The notes: a model not told the origin generated them from the sequence alone. Counted from the first letter of the stretch, positions 36,472 to 48,012 are shown. The stretch: 64,000 nucleotides of DNA from Eulemur rufifrons (GCF_041146395.1 NC_090986.1:48520001-48584000), one strand, 5' to 3'. Program-made: numbers and translations.

Positions 36472-36629
36472 GACAGGTGCAGTGGCACATGCCTGTAGTC
36501 CCAGGTACTCAGAAGGCAGAGAAAGGAGAATCACTTAATCCCAGGACTTTGAGGATGCAGAGTGCTATGATTACACCTGTTAATAGCCACTATATTTCTG
36601 TGTGGGCAACATAGTGAGACCACATCTCT

Positions 36630-36630
<1 letters not shown>
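36472..36630 (+). mobile_element. 7SL-derived monomer (FRAM/FLAM-like)
   Basis: 'acaggtgcagtggcacatgcctgtagtcccaggtactcagaaggc…gagaatcacttaatcccagga' is the 7SL/Alu 5' domain. It is followed by 'gtgctatgattacacctgttaatagccactatatttctgtgtgggcaacatagtgagaccacatctct', which retains the 7SL 3'-domain wording (TGTGAATAGCCACTGCACTCC…GGGCAACATAG). It is a single arm, not an Alu dimer, and much more diverged than the Alu at 24.0 kb, as expected for a pre-Alu fossil monomer. It ends in an AT microsatellite that has replaced the A tail. Confidence 0.85.

Positions 36631-36662
<32 letters not shown>
36631..36662. repeat. (AT)n microsatellite at the monomer tail
   Basis: About 15 AT units directly after the 7SL monomer; SINE tails commonly seed such repeats. 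Confidence 0.95.
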
Positions 36663-36665
<3 letters not shown>

Positions 36666-36805
36666 CTTATATAAAAAATTATTATTATTTTGAAAAATGA
36701 TTCACAATGCAGTTACTTTAAATGCTGATTTCTAAATTTAGATGTGAACTGATTTTTAGTAAATATCAGTTGAATTTCTTTTTTATTAATATTTCATGAG
36801 AGTTT

Positions 36806-36873
36806 TATGCTAATAAATTTAGATACTTATATAATATGTATTCTATGCTAATAAATTTGGATACCTATATAAT
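36806..36873. repeat. Tandem pair of 30 bp units, period 38
   Basis: TATGCTAATAAATTTAGATA… (36806-36835) and TATGCTAATAAATTTGGATA… (36844-36873) differ at two positions. An 8 bp spacer completes a 38 bp period. Local duplication. Confidence 0.9.
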
Positions 36874-37076
36874 CCTGACTCAATTACTAGGCATAATATG
36901 TATTTCATAATATGTCTTATTTAATCACTTACTTCTTGGTCTATTTGAATTTTCCATCTCTTCATAATTTAATATTGGCAGGTTGTATGTGTTCAAGAAT
37001 TTATCCATCTCTCTTAGGTTATCCACTTTGTTGGTGTGTAATTGTTCATAATAGTCAATTGCCAGAGGCCAGGGTC

Positions 37077-37385
37077 ATTAGGAGGAAGAGGTGTTGGTGA
37101 AATGTTGGTGAAAGGATATATATTTTCAGTTAGATGCGAGAAAAAAGTTCAAGAAATCAATGATACAGCATGGTGACTATAGTTAACTATTATACATTGT
37201 AATCTTGAAAAACACTAAGAGAGGGGATGTTAAATGATCTCACCACAAAAATGGTAACTATGTGAAGTAATGCATTTGTTAATTATCTAGATTTAACCAT
37301 TTCACAATGTATATATACTTCAAAATATCATGTTGTATATGATAAATACATACTATTTTATGTGAATTAAAAACATTTACAAATA
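37077..37385 (+). mobile_element. LINE-1 (L1M type) 3' UTR end, sense
   Basis: 'gaggtgttggtgaaatg', 'tttcagttagatgcgagaaaaaagttcaag', 'catggtgactatagttaac', 'tatacattgtaatcttgaaaaacactaagag', 'tctcaccacaaaaatgg' and 'aattaaaaacatttac' are in the order of a mammalian L1M 3' UTR. It reaches the very 3' end, but the poly(A) tail is decayed. Confidence 0.85.
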
Positions 37386-38012
37386 GAAACAATATATTTA
37401 TTTTGCATATTACTTAATTCTATGCTCATGCCAATAACATGTATAATAATGTTGGATGTATGTAAAGATAATTACTGACATTTTAAATTTCTAATATATT
37501 TGAGAAGACAACCAGACATTTAGACTAAGCCTCTAAACTTTTTCAGTTACTCACTAATAAAAAATTGGAAGATATTTATTATTCATTTGATCAGAATTTG
37601 GCAAAATCTCATTTTATGTACTTCTTTACTTTTTCATCTACACACAAAAAAATTTTGGTTTAGTCAATATTGAGATGATTAATGCTATCTGATGCATATG
37701 AAGGTGTTTAATAATTACTCCTAGATATTTTCTTTCTAAAATAGAAGTTTTCCCTTTTTTGAAGGATGTGGTAATATTTTCCCCCATGTGTTTTATATGT
37801 TTGACTCTGTATCATATAATGCCATGCTTAAATTATAATCCTATATCCTGAAATGTAAATTTTCTAGTCCATTTTCCATAGTTTACATATTCTAGGAAGT
37901 TTTCAATTTTTAATGAGGCCATGTAGAGTTTGATTGAATGAATAAATGAATGGAACAACCTAGTAATGGTAGTTTAAGTAAATTTGGGCCTGAGCTCTCA
38001 GAGCTATCCTCC
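37386..38012. other. No gene recognised
   Basis: AT-rich, no recognisable element. Confidence 0.45.
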
Positions 38013-38424
38013 TGTTAGAGTTAAACTATGACCTTAGAAAGATATCCAAAAATAATTTAATGGCTTAAAAAATAAAAGAAAATAAGAGTTAAAGTAAAAC
38101 AAAGAAGTTTATTTTAAGTAATGATCCAAATTATCTATTCCAAGTCAATGAGTGGATATTGTTCATGAAATTATTCAAAGACTCAAGGAAAGGGCAGTTT
38201 TGCCATCTTCAACTGGTATTTTCAACGTCAGAAAAGGCAAAGAGAAAGAGCACTGAAGAGCCCAGATGCAAATTGACCCAGAAATCACCCATATGACCAC
38301 ACCTAGCTATAGGTAGTGCTGAAAAATATAGCCCTTAGATAAGAGGCAATTCCCGGCTATAATTCTATTATTGTAAAATAAACAGAGAATAGAATTTGGT
38401 GTGCAATTAACAATATCCACCACA
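38013..38424. mobile_element. Unassigned old interspersed repeat, family A, copy 3
   Basis: 'tgttagagttaaactatgaccttagaaagatatcc…atggctt' at the left; 'cagaaatcacccatatgaccacacctagctataggtagtgctg' in the middle; 'ataattctattattgtaaaataaacagagaatagaatttggtgtgcaattaacaatatccaccaca' at the right. The right block aligns with the right blocks of copies 1 and 2. I remember the 'cacatggcc…cctagctgcaag' and 'tctgccaca' wording from a common mammalian repeat but cannot name it. Confidence 0.5.
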
Positions 38425-39654
38425 GTCCCCTTGTCAATGACACAAATATATTTTTGAAGAAAACGTAGAAAGTTCAGAAATGAGTCTACAGAAACATGGG
38501 AATTGGAATGTTTGCTGCTCCCATGATTTGCATGTGTAGATTCAGACTGGTGTTATATACAAGATTATGCTACAAAAGATCTTGTTGACTTCATTGATAT
38601 CAACATCAAAAGTTGTGGATCCATTTGCCAATATCTCTGTAATCTTTAATAATATAGAATGATATGCCATCTAATAATTAAAATTATTTACATATTCAGA
38701 CTTTATAGTCTTATATGCTAATCAATTTAATAAGTTAACTCAGTTTACAAAATAGTCATTTATCTTAATCATTTTTTATTCAAGATTCCTTGATTTTTTC
38801 ATTTTTCTGATATGTTAGGATTTGGTAAACATGTTCATATTCACCTTACGTATATTCCTCATAATTTTTAAATACAATAATCCTGAACTTAAAAGCTATT
38901 TTTTCTTAAGCATTGAATATGATGCTTTACTCACAGCACTTAAAATTACAAGTTTGTAGATCTAAATCTAATTTCAGATGATTTCAAACAGTAGCCCTAT
39001 TGTCACTCTCTTGAATAATGTAACTGTGTACTCTGGGCCTTCAGTGGGTCCTTGGTATTAATCAAGATTTCACTACAATTACTGGGCACTCATTATTAAT
39101 AAAGCACCATATTGGGAGCTCTAAGGAATGCAATCTATTTTGACATGCACAGAAAGCTACTCAAGTGCAGAGGACTCCTGATCCGTCACCATATGGACAC
39201 ATGAGTCTGGGATTCAGGTGTGCCTTGGAGAATTTTTCTTCAGGTGTCAATTGCTTATTCATTGGAATTTTTCCTTTTTTCTCTTCCGTGGTTTTGTTTG
39301 TCCTTGTTTTGCTAGAGAACATTTTCAAATTCAGGGAATATACTGCTTATCTCTTCACATAATTGATTTTATGGGATTCCTCCACCCCATTTACCACCAC
39401 CTTAAATCTCCATTTCAATTAGTTTTATGCTTTTTAGAAATGTAGTTAATATGCATTTTTAGAACACCCAAAATGTATGTTTTACTTTAAAAAGGCTAAG
39501 CAAGAGGGATCTGCAATGTGGTGGCTACCTATAATGGGGAGGAGGGAGCTTATTCCTTGATCCAGCAGAGTGTTGCTATACAACACAGTGGAAAGATGGT
39601 GAGTTTAATATTAAACAATATTCAGTTATTCACAGCACCGCTGCTTTATTTCAA
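38425..39654. other. No gene recognised
   Basis: Two overlapping plus-strand frames (39165-39362, 39218-39445) are short and featureless. Nothing named. Confidence 0.45.
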
Positions 39655-39750
39655 CTGAACAGACATATACTGGACACCTGTGATATGTCTGTCACTCCCC
39701 TATGTCCTGCAGGTTCACAAAAGAATAAGACAATCCTAACACTCAAAAGT
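39655..39750 (-). mobile_element. L2 3' end fragment (antisense), diverged
   Basis: 'ctgaacagacatatactggacacctgtgatatgtc…ctatgtcctgcaggttcacaaaagaataagacaatccta' resembles the reverse-complemented L2 tail (…TTTATTGAGCACCTACTATGTGCC…GATACA…). Low identity. Confidence 0.4.
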
Positions 39751-39754
39751 ATTT

Positions 39755-39892
39755 ACAATTCACTAACTGTGTGATGTTGGGAATTTAGTTAATATCCGTA
39801 GGCACCAGTTTCTTTCTCTGTAGAAAAGGAATAATATCTGGCTCATAAGAAATATTGTGAGGATTATATTAAATTTATTTAATTTCCATAAT
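39755..39892 (-). mobile_element. MIR SINE, antisense
   Basis: 'ctaactgtgtgatgttggg', 'ccgtaggcaccagtttctttctctgtagaaaaggaataatatctggctcataagaaatattgtgaggattatatta' match reverse-complemented MIR (AGCTGTGTGACCTTGGGC…CTCAGTTTCCTCATCTGTAAAATGG…TGTGAGGATTAAAT). Confidence 0.85.
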
Positions 39893-41235
39893 TATAATAA
39901 ATGTGATCTTTTATGTTTAAGCTCTGGGCTTAGCAAATTTTCAGTTCTATGGATTAAACTGATTTTAAAATTGTAACATTGCTGTTTTGAGGGTGATTTG
40001 AATATTGACTTTGCATAGAGGAAGCAAAAAGTAAATAATCCCAAAGTGCATTACAAGCTGAGTAACTCGAGATAAGTAATTTATCTCTAATTCATTCCAC
40101 ATTGATATAATTCTTGTAATATTTTCCTCATTAATAAGAGATTTCTTCACATAGAAATAAATTTTAGAGGTATATTCTTTTCATATAAAGTTCAATCTTA
40201 GGATATTAATATTATGTATGACATATGCATTTATAAATATATTTGTAATTTCTTTTGTGGCCAGGACCTCTCACAAATAAGTCAGTGGAATACCAGTATG
40301 ATTTATAATTTTGATCTAGGAAAAACCAAAGTTTTAATTTTAGTTGCTAACAAAAATGCTAGATGTATTTTCGTTTATACCAGTTTTATCTGGTTAATGT
40401 ATTTATAACATAGTTATAAAATTAGTCAATAAGCAACTGTGTTTCTCTATGGAATTGTCAAGGATTCAGAATTGCTATTGCATGCGTAGATTAGGTATAT
40501 CCTGAAGTATTTTCTTAATTTCTTTATAAAATGTTTCTTGAAAGCTCTGGACTATAAGATTTCATTCAAAAATGAAAGAAAACTCTCTAGTCCTTTCCCT
40601 GCTCCTACAGTGCCCCCCACACACGCACCTTTTGCAACAAAGAGAATGTAGAAGAGACCCAGAAGGCATTTACTTAAGTAGAAGCAGAGGTTCAGAAAGA
40701 AATGGATAAAATACTGTGCTACCAGAAATTAGAAGAAAAAGAATGATTAAATTGATTCATTGAAAATCAATACATTTCTAACTAATAGAAAATATGAAGA
40801 TTCAATATTAATATTAGTGCAACAAAGTTTGTGTTCACAATATTTGTCCTCATGTGTTTTTGACACTGTTTTGATTATCTAAGTACCTCATGATTAAACA
40901 AATTATGGCATAGTTTTGTCTTTTGCCATACTGCTTAAATAAACGTTATCATTTATCTAGAATGATTTAGTGGTGTTTAGCTTTGAGTCAGTGCATTGAA
41001 ACTATCATATTTCTATGTATGGCTGAGATAAGAGCGGGAAGACAGATGCTACAGAAAAAATAGGGAGTGGTAAACTGTAGAATGCTTGCTCTGTTAACCC
41101 TATCCCAACAGTCAGGGTCCCCCAAGCCATGTTTTTTGATTAGATGACATTACTTCATTCATTTTTATTCAATTGGGAAAAATGTTTAACAAAGTTCTTT
41201 TCTTATCGTGAAATCTCACTGCTTTGAAATTTTTT
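39893..41235. other. No gene recognised
   Basis: AT-rich. A C-rich CACACGCAC stretch lies at 40,614-40,628. No element named. Confidence 0.45.
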
Positions 41236-41502
41236 AAAACGTTAATTTTAATTGAAAGATACTTGTACATATTTATGGGATACAGGGAGTTTCACTACAT
41301 ATAATGTATAGTGATTAGATCACATTAATTAGCATATCCATCATCTCAAGAATCTATCATTTCTTTGTGTTGGGAACATTCACTATCCTCGTTCTAGCTA
41401 TTTGAAATTATGTATTATTGTTAACTGTAGTCATTCTGCAATGGTATAGAACACTTGCGCTTATTCCTCCAATCTAGCTGTAATTTTGTATTATTTTGAG
41501 AA
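41236..41502 (-). mobile_element. LINE-1 3' UTR end, antisense
   Basis: 'ttaattgaaagatacttgtacatatttatgggatac', 'tagtgattagatcacattaattagcatatccatcatctcaagaatctatcatttctttgtgttgggaacattc', 'ttattgttaactgtagtcattctgc' and 'cttattcctccaatctagctgtaattttgta' are the reverse complement of an old L1 3' end. The element at 51.4 kb has the same order. Confidence 0.85.
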
Positions 41503-41858
41503 CCTATTAAAAGTTTTAGCGAATACAGAAAGTTTTTGGGAATACAGATATAAAATGTTTAAGAAAAAAGTTTATAGTACTGAGAAATCACTGTCGCTTT
41601 TTTGAGAACTCCAAAATTTATATCTTAACCTTCGACTTTCCCTTGATCCTCTCTCTGGCTCCAATTGCCTACTTGAGAGCTCCATCTGAGTATCTCAAAG
41701 ACCCATTAAAATTGACAAAATTAAACATGTGACTGAGCCTAGACATTTGTTCTTTCTCCATTTTTTTCTGTCTCGGTAAGGTTTGATTACACACATATTG
41801 ATACCTCGACCCTGATTTTTCTTTTTTTGTGAACTCCAAATCCAATCCATATTATGTG

Positions 41859-41901
<43 letters not shown>

Positions 41902-42139
41902 ATGCCTTAGGTCCTTCTACCACCACTTCAAATTCCAGCATTATATCAAACCAGACAACTGCAACACCCTCCTAACTTTTCTCCCCAGATCCCATTTTGG
42001 CTCTCTCTAGTTCATTCTGTACAAGACAATGAAAGTAAAACTTTAAATTCACAAATATTATAATGTTTTTTGCTATTAAAAATGCAACGATTTCTTTTTG
42101 CAGTTTTAAAAATATCTCAGACCTTTAATAATATTTAAG
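41503..42139. other. No gene recognised; includes a TG/CG tract
   Basis: Contains the alternating purine-pyrimidine tract at 41862-41904, listed separately. Nothing else identified. Confidence 0.5.
41862..41904. repeat. (GT)n(GC)n alternating purine-pyrimidine tract
   Basis: Fourteen or so GT units run straight into CGCGCGCGCACATGC. An uninterrupted alternating tract of this length, with a CG core, is the sequence type most prone to left-handed Z-DNA. The CG part is also unusual in a CpG-poor background. Confidence 0.9.
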
Positions 42140-42545
42140 ATGGCATATATTAGGCACTGCTTGATTCTTCCACCTTGGCTTATTCCTTTCTCCTTACCAC
42201 TCAATCCACTCCAGCCACATGTTTGTGTCCGTTCCATGAAAAAGCCAAGGTTATTAGAAATTGGCTCTCACTGTTCTCCAGCCACAGATGCTGTTTCCTT
42301 GAGTTATTTTCTTGGTTGGACCCTTTCTATCATTCAGGTTTTAGCCTAAATCTCACACTCTCCATGTGGTCTTCCCTGTCTTCTTTACCATATTAAATCA
42401 GCTCTTTTGTTTTTCTTAACCCTGCTTTTCTATTCAGTTTACATTTTTATTCTTGTATTCTTTTATTTGATACTTGTCGCCAGCACTAAACCATAAGTTC
42501 CATGAGTCCAAGACTGTTTTCACATCTATTTAGCAGATTGCTGGT
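42140..42545 (+). mobile_element. L2 LINE 3' end, sense
   Basis: 'tccactccagccacatgttt', 'cagatgctgtttccttgagttattttcttggttggacccttt', 'cattcaggttttagcctaaatctcacactctccatgtggtcttccctg', 'aaaccataagttccatgagtccaagactgttttcac' follow the L2 consensus (CACTCCAGCCACAC…GCTGTTCCCTCTGCCTGGAATGCCC…CATCCTTCAAGACTCAGC…GAAGCCTTCCCTGA…CTGTAAGCTCCTTGAGGGCAGGG). Two overlapping short open frames here are decayed L2 sequence. Confidence 0.85.
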
Positions 42546-42564
42546 TGTAAAAGCACAATTGGAA

Positions 42565-42775
42565 CTGTGCTGTCCAATATGGTAGCCACCAGACACATGT
42601 AGCTATTTCAATTTAAATTAATTACAAATTAAACAAAATTAAAAGTTTATTTCCTCAGTTGTATTTGCCACATTTCAACTGTTAAATAGACACATGAAGC
42701 TAGTGGCTGCCACATTAGATGGTACAGGGACCATGTCCATGATCAAAGTGAAGAGTGTCCTATTGAACAGTGCTG
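42565..42775 (+). mobile_element. hAT-Charlie miniature element with 8 bp target duplication
   Basis: Left end CTGTGCTGTCCAATATGGTA; right end '…cctattgaacagtgctg', an inverted copy of the left. An internal palindrome is built from 'gtagccaccagacacatgtagct' and 'acacatgaagctagtggctgccac'. Flanking octamers AATTGGAA (42557-42564) and CTTTGGAA (42776-42783) agree at 6 of 8. Same family as 23.7 kb and related to 18.6 kb (MER3/MER33-like by memory). Non-coding. Confidence 0.85.
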
Positions 42776-45700
42776 CTTTGGAATGAGTAACATTTCAGTT
42801 GCTTGCTTTTGAAAGATCAAATCACTCTACTGGGACATACTTGTTAACATAAAAAATTGTTCAAATATTACATTATTGCTATGTGGAATTAGTGAAATTC
42901 TGTCTCTTACAATGTAGCAAAGAGATTTTAATAGTGGAAGGGGTTTTTAAAAATTGTTTTTGTTTTTCTTGGTCTTTTTGTTCATTTTGTAAAAAGTGAA
43001 TTATTGTTATCTTATGTCTTGACATGAAAGAACTTATATTTCTACGTTGCAAACCTTGGTCAATGCTCCCAGAGAAAATTTCTCTTTGAAGTCATTGGGA
43101 GATCCAAATAGGAGAGGAGATATAAGAATTGAGCCAGGAGCGAAATGTTATTCCTTTTTATGTATCTATAAAATGAAAGAAATATATGCTTGATGAATTG
43201 CAGTCCATTTGCTCTGCTTTAGAACTTGTAAGGCACCTATGTTATCATGAAATATAGATGCCAAGGACAACTGGAGTCCCCGAAGAGGGGGTGGAATGTC
43301 AGAAGGAATAGGAGAGAACTTAACAAAGAGACTAAGTAAAAGCATGAGAATGTTTGAGTCTATTGTTAGCCGTTTGTTATTTTCATGTTCTATATAAAAT
43401 TAAAGTGTCTCCTGTGTTATGATGTCTCATGTCTTAGAAATCCATCTTCATACATATGTACTCACTATGTCTTCAACAAATGTTATACACATTATACTTA
43501 TAAATAAAACATATCTGGCCTCAAAATATTTAAATAGTAGTTTGATGTTAATATAACTACTCCAGCTTCCTTTTTTCTAATGCATTATGGTTATAGCTAT
43601 GCTTATTTTTTTCATATTTATCATGAATTTTTATTTCTAAGCACCCTTGTATGTATTTTAGGCAAAACATTTTTAGATTTAAAAAAATCAACCCTAGATT
43701 TTTTTTTTTAATTTTAAGAAGTTAAGCTGATTATATATATCATATTTTGTTACAGTAGTTAAATTTAGTCTTTCATTTGTCATTCTAATTTATGCTTTTA
43801 TACTTATCTTTTATTATTCTTTTTTGTTTTACACAGGTGGATTTTTTTGGGGGTGGGAGATTGGCTTTCTATTGTCACAAAGACAAAGGCAGCTTCAGGG
43901 ATAGCATAAAGAGAAGCAGAAATTTCATTTTATATTTCAGGCCTCCTTTAAATGATGAGGAGATGCCTGCTCTACCCCTCCACACCCTCCATCAGCAGTG
44001 ATGGGGCAATAGGCCTCCACCATTCCCTTAATCTCAGTTTAGGAAGTTACATACTCATGTCAGGAAAACTCTACTTTGACACCTGCAGCCCAAGTCCTAT
44101 GTCCCCCTTGCCTCTGTTCCATCTGCCTGGACCCACATAAATAAAGAGCAGAGTCACGTCTTTAGAAAGTTATCTGTCTCTCCAAGAGGGCAGTGGGGGC
44201 TTCCCTTTGAAAAGAGAAGGTGCTTTAACTTTCCCATTGGACCCCCCAAAAAGATACAGACAGTGTTGTGTCTCAGTGCTCGGCTGGTAAATGTCACAAT
44301 TTTCTGCAAGGTTGAGAAAGCTTCCCCAGCAGTCTTGTGTGACCTCTGACAGGAAGATGTCAGCCCCAGGCTAGATTACAATGGGGATGGTTGCTTTCAC
44401 CCTGGCTCTAGTAAGCTATGAGTTACCTCCACCTCCCCTGCATGTTCCTACCCTAGGCACGTATCATGCTTTTGGCACTGTCGTGTGATTCATGAGGAGT
44501 AAAATCTCAGCTCCATGGGAGTAGAGAATGTATTGGGAAATGCAGAGTTTAAGAAGAAGGCAAGACAGTAACATCCTCCCATTTTCCTACATCCCTTCTG
44601 TCACTCCTACCCCACAATGCAGCACACAGGTTTTCTGTGGCTAAGGGGTTCAGCAGAGATCTAGGAAATTCAATGAAGTGAAAGAGCTTTGTTGTTCTCC
44701 CACAGAGTCAAGACCTAGGGAGGAGTTAATATTCATGCTCCTGGGTAAGAGGCAAAGTTTGTTAAGAAAGACAGACTAGCCACAGATGAAAGAAGCCCAA
44801 ATAGGGACAGAAGAGGAGGCCCTGGAAGAAATTCTCCTCTCATTGATCCTATTTTTCTAATATGAAATTTATTTAAAATATTGGTTGACTAATACTGCCC
44901 AACTTCTTTTATTTTACTTTCCTGTTTTATGTTCCAGTAAATGAGTGATTTAGTTTCAGGTCTGGCTTTATGGGTTTGTAGCCCAGGCATTTACATAGGG
45001 TCCCATATGCAGACGGACACTGTGCTTGTATTCATGCTCTGCTGTTGCCACCCTGAAATTATTACTTTTGAACATGAAGCACCATATTTTCATTTTCCAC
45101 TTGGTCCTAAAAATTATGTAGCCATTCCTGATTAATTTTACCTGTAACAAAATTTACCAAAATTAGTCTTAGTGGTATCTCTTATTTCTTCCTTTTGCTC
45201 AACTATGACTTGTCTACTTACTTCCTAAATACCTCATAAATTATTTTTTCTCCACCCTTGATGCCACTTCTTTATTTCAGGGAAATATTATCTCTCACTT
45301 GGACCACTCTAGTAGTTTTAAGGCTTTTTTGTTCTCTCTTTTTGTAACTCAGCCTTCATGACACTACAAGAGTCATTGCTTTAAAACAAAGATATACTCA
45401 AGATTGTCCTTTATTTAAGTGGCTGTTATTGCTCATGGCAAACTGCTTTTTGTAAAATTATTTTCCTATTCTATATATGTTTCCTGAGTGCATTTCTTTC
45501 ACATATTTAATATATTTTCATATTGTTTGGTAATTAACTCATTTTAAATATGAATCTATTTCTTCTGTTAATGAAAATTCATCATTCTCTTTTATTTAAT
45601 AGTAATGACATCCTTTTTTATCTAAGATTGGATGGTACCCATTTTTTTTTAAAGAGGCATATGATATCTTACCTCTGATGTGTGTGTATGAGAGAGAGAG

Positions 45701-45796
45701 AAAGAGAGACTGAATAAACCTTTCTCATGGTACTTACATGCATGTTTTTGTGCTTATTCTTGATCTTTTCTTCTCTTATGGCAATTTTACTTTTTA
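42776..45796. other. 3.0 kb without a recognised gene or repeat
   Basis: 43,830-44,830 is less AT-rich than most of the window and looks like single-copy DNA. Several short open frames (43792-44001, 43952-44140, 44941-45135) have no recognisable domains. A (GA)n tract lies at 45,689-45,710. This stretch may include conserved non-coding DNA, but the sequence alone cannot show it. Confidence 0.4.
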
Positions 45797-45895
45797 TTTT
45801 ATTTTTAAATTATTTTTTAATTGACAGATAAATTATATGTATTTATCATGTACAACATGGTGTTTTTAAGTGTGTGTATATATATACATACTTGA
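45797..45895 (-). mobile_element. LINE-1 3' end fragment, antisense
   Basis: 'attttttaattgacagataaattatatgtatttatcatgtacaacatggtgtttttaag' is the terminal part of the same L1 3' UTR type seen at 51.4 kb ('tgtatggtatacaacatggtgttttgaag'). It ends in a (GT)n tract that has replaced the continuation. Confidence 0.75.
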
Positions 45896-45940
45896 AATGT
45901 GTGTGTGTGTGTGTGTGTGTGTGCGCATACATACACACAT
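45896..45940. repeat. (GT)n microsatellite with ACAT flank
   Basis: About 12 GT units followed by 'gcgcatacatacacacatt', an inverted, decayed CA segment, so the region can fold back. Confidence 0.85.
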
Positions 45941-46214
45941 TATAGAAACTTAAAGTAGAATCTAGAGCTAGGATAAAAGGGTTGGGCCAGTGTCAAGCCT
46001 CTGTGATTTTTTCAGTACCTTTTGTCTCCTAGTTCATTCTAGTCCTGAAGTAGAGCTTAAACTAGAGGATTATGTTATAACCTAAGTGTATATTGCTGTA
46101 AAGGTTAGGTGTCCATCTTCACTCTTGATTTTAGGCATTATAGATTTTCACTTTAAAATATGTTAGAGCCTCTTTCTAAATTCTGGCATTGAGCTGGTAA
46201 GAATAAGAAAGAAA

Positions 46215-46445
46215 ACTTTGTATGGTGGTTAGGATAACTGATTTGGGGAATAAACTGAATTCCAATGGTACCAACCTTTCTTAACATGATTATGTCCCTT
46301 GTGTCCTAAACCACTGTTTTCTCATCTGCAAAATCAAATTGTAATGCTGAGGTCACAGAGTTGTTCTGAGGATAAAAAGATGATTGCCTGGCACATGTTA
46401 AGCACTTCTTAAATGGCTGCTGATTATGATGTAGTATTTGTTGCT
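46215..46445 (-). mobile_element. MIR SINE, antisense
   Basis: 'tggtggttaggataactgatttgggg', 'ctgaattccaatggtaccaac', 'cactgttttctcatctgcaaaatc', 'ttgttctgaggataaaaag' and 'cctggcacatgttaagcacttcttaaatggctgctgatta' follow reverse-complemented MIR from tail to head. Nearly full length. Confidence 0.9.
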
Positions 46446-47640
46446 GTTGCTCCTGGGGAGGGTACAGGAGGGTGCAGATGGATTTTGATCGTTCTATCAT
46501 CATAGCTGATGACTGTTGAAAATACTTCCAGAATTTTAAGCAGGGAAAGCCATTGTTATAAATTGCAGATGTTGCTGGAGTGCTCCCACCCCCACATCAT
46601 ATTATTGGTGGATATAGAGGTTTGAGAAGATGAAGTTCTTTGTGCTCCCCAAAAGTCAATACTCTAGCTGAGTGTTTTTGTGTGTGTATTTTTAAGCAAT
46701 ATCATGCTTTGATGATGATGATTATAAACAGAGGTCCAGAAGCACACAAATAATTGTACAGTTTTTATTATTGGTTCCTTTTCCCAAGCTACCATGTGCA
46801 ACTTTCAATGAGCTGCATGTGGAGTCTGCTGGGCTGACATATGACACCCCTGTGTGATTAAGTAGAGACAGAGTGGCCAAAATTTTAAAGTAGAGCTATG
46901 GAAAATAATCAAAATCAAAGCAAATGTACACTTGCCTTTGAAAATACATGGCCACTTCTAGAGGATTGTCTTAGTAATACTTCAATGGTGTGGAGGGTTT
47001 CAGAACGGGAAAACATCCTGAACCTTCCTTTTGATTTGTTATGGTTTCACTACTGTGCACTCATCCACTTCAAGAATGAATCAGACTTTTGACAACTGCA
47101 TAATACAGACAAGGTATACATGAAATAAAATTTATCTCATTAAAGTTATCCCAACAATAACAAAACAGATAATTCTAAAAGCATCTGCTTTATATTCACC
47201 TATTGCTATTGGATTGGGTTTCTCATATTCCTAACAGCTGTTTAAATGATTTCTACAGCCTTGTCAATATAAAATCAGTAATATAAGCTAAGCTTTCCTA
47301 ACTCTTGAATTTCCTACTCCCTATGCTTTGGGGTATATCAGCAGTTCAAGTGTTTCTGCTTGAATGTGCATGTTCAGTACCACTGAACCCAAAATATGAA
47401 GGTCTAATGAATTGGCTTTAATGGTTTCCTTACCTCCTTAAATGTTTTTGTTTTAATTGGTTATACCACACTATATCCTGAACTACATTGAAAAGTTCAC
47501 AGCATTGATGCTAATGGTCTCTTTCTAATTACTACATAATGAACAAGGTCTGACAGTGCAGTTTTAGAGGTTAGATACCACAATTAGTAATTATTGTCAT
47601 ATTTTTATGAAGTAGAATCTTAAGGCTTCCATAATAATGT
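46446..47640. other. No gene recognised
   Basis: No repeat or exon that I can name. A short GATGATGATGATTA run lies at 46,711-46,724. Confidence 0.45.
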
Positions 47641-47650
47641 GAAAATTGTG

Positions 47651-47681
<31 letters not shown>

Positions 47682-47855
47682 TTGTGCTGCAGTGTGTATG
47701 TGTTTATGTATGTGTGTATATTAATCTTAGATGAATGCCTGGAAAAATGTACATTTAGGGTATTATATATTAAGATTATGTATAAATATGTGTATATATG
47801 TACATATGTATATAGGTACACATGTCTATATATACATGCATATGTATACACACAG
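47641..47855. repeat. TA/TG/CA-rich low-complexity block
   Basis: (TA)n at 47649-47680, then GTGT/ATGT words, then 'tgtgtatatatgtacatatgtatataggtacacatgtctatatatacatgcatatgtatacacaca'. The two ends are partly complementary, so cruciform formation is possible. The open frames on both strands here are composition artefacts. Confidence 0.85.
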
Positions 47856-47970
47856 ACACATTGTTTGAAGGAAAAAACACCACTTAATAATTAAATTCTT
47901 AATCTATTTGGCAGAATCACATTTCAAGTTTAGTATATTCTCTATTAGTATATTTAACACTTAAGGGTCA

Positions 47971-48012
47971 TATCTCTCTCTGTCTCTCTCTTTCTCTCTC
48001 ACTCTCCCTCTG
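47971..48012. repeat. (CT)n simple repeat
   Basis: Imperfect CTCTCT/TCTC run with G and TT interruptions. Confidence 0.9.

Noticed and set aside
47597..47894. Tyr/Ile-rich frames on both strands
   Set aside because: Translations of a TA/TG/CA microsatellite block.
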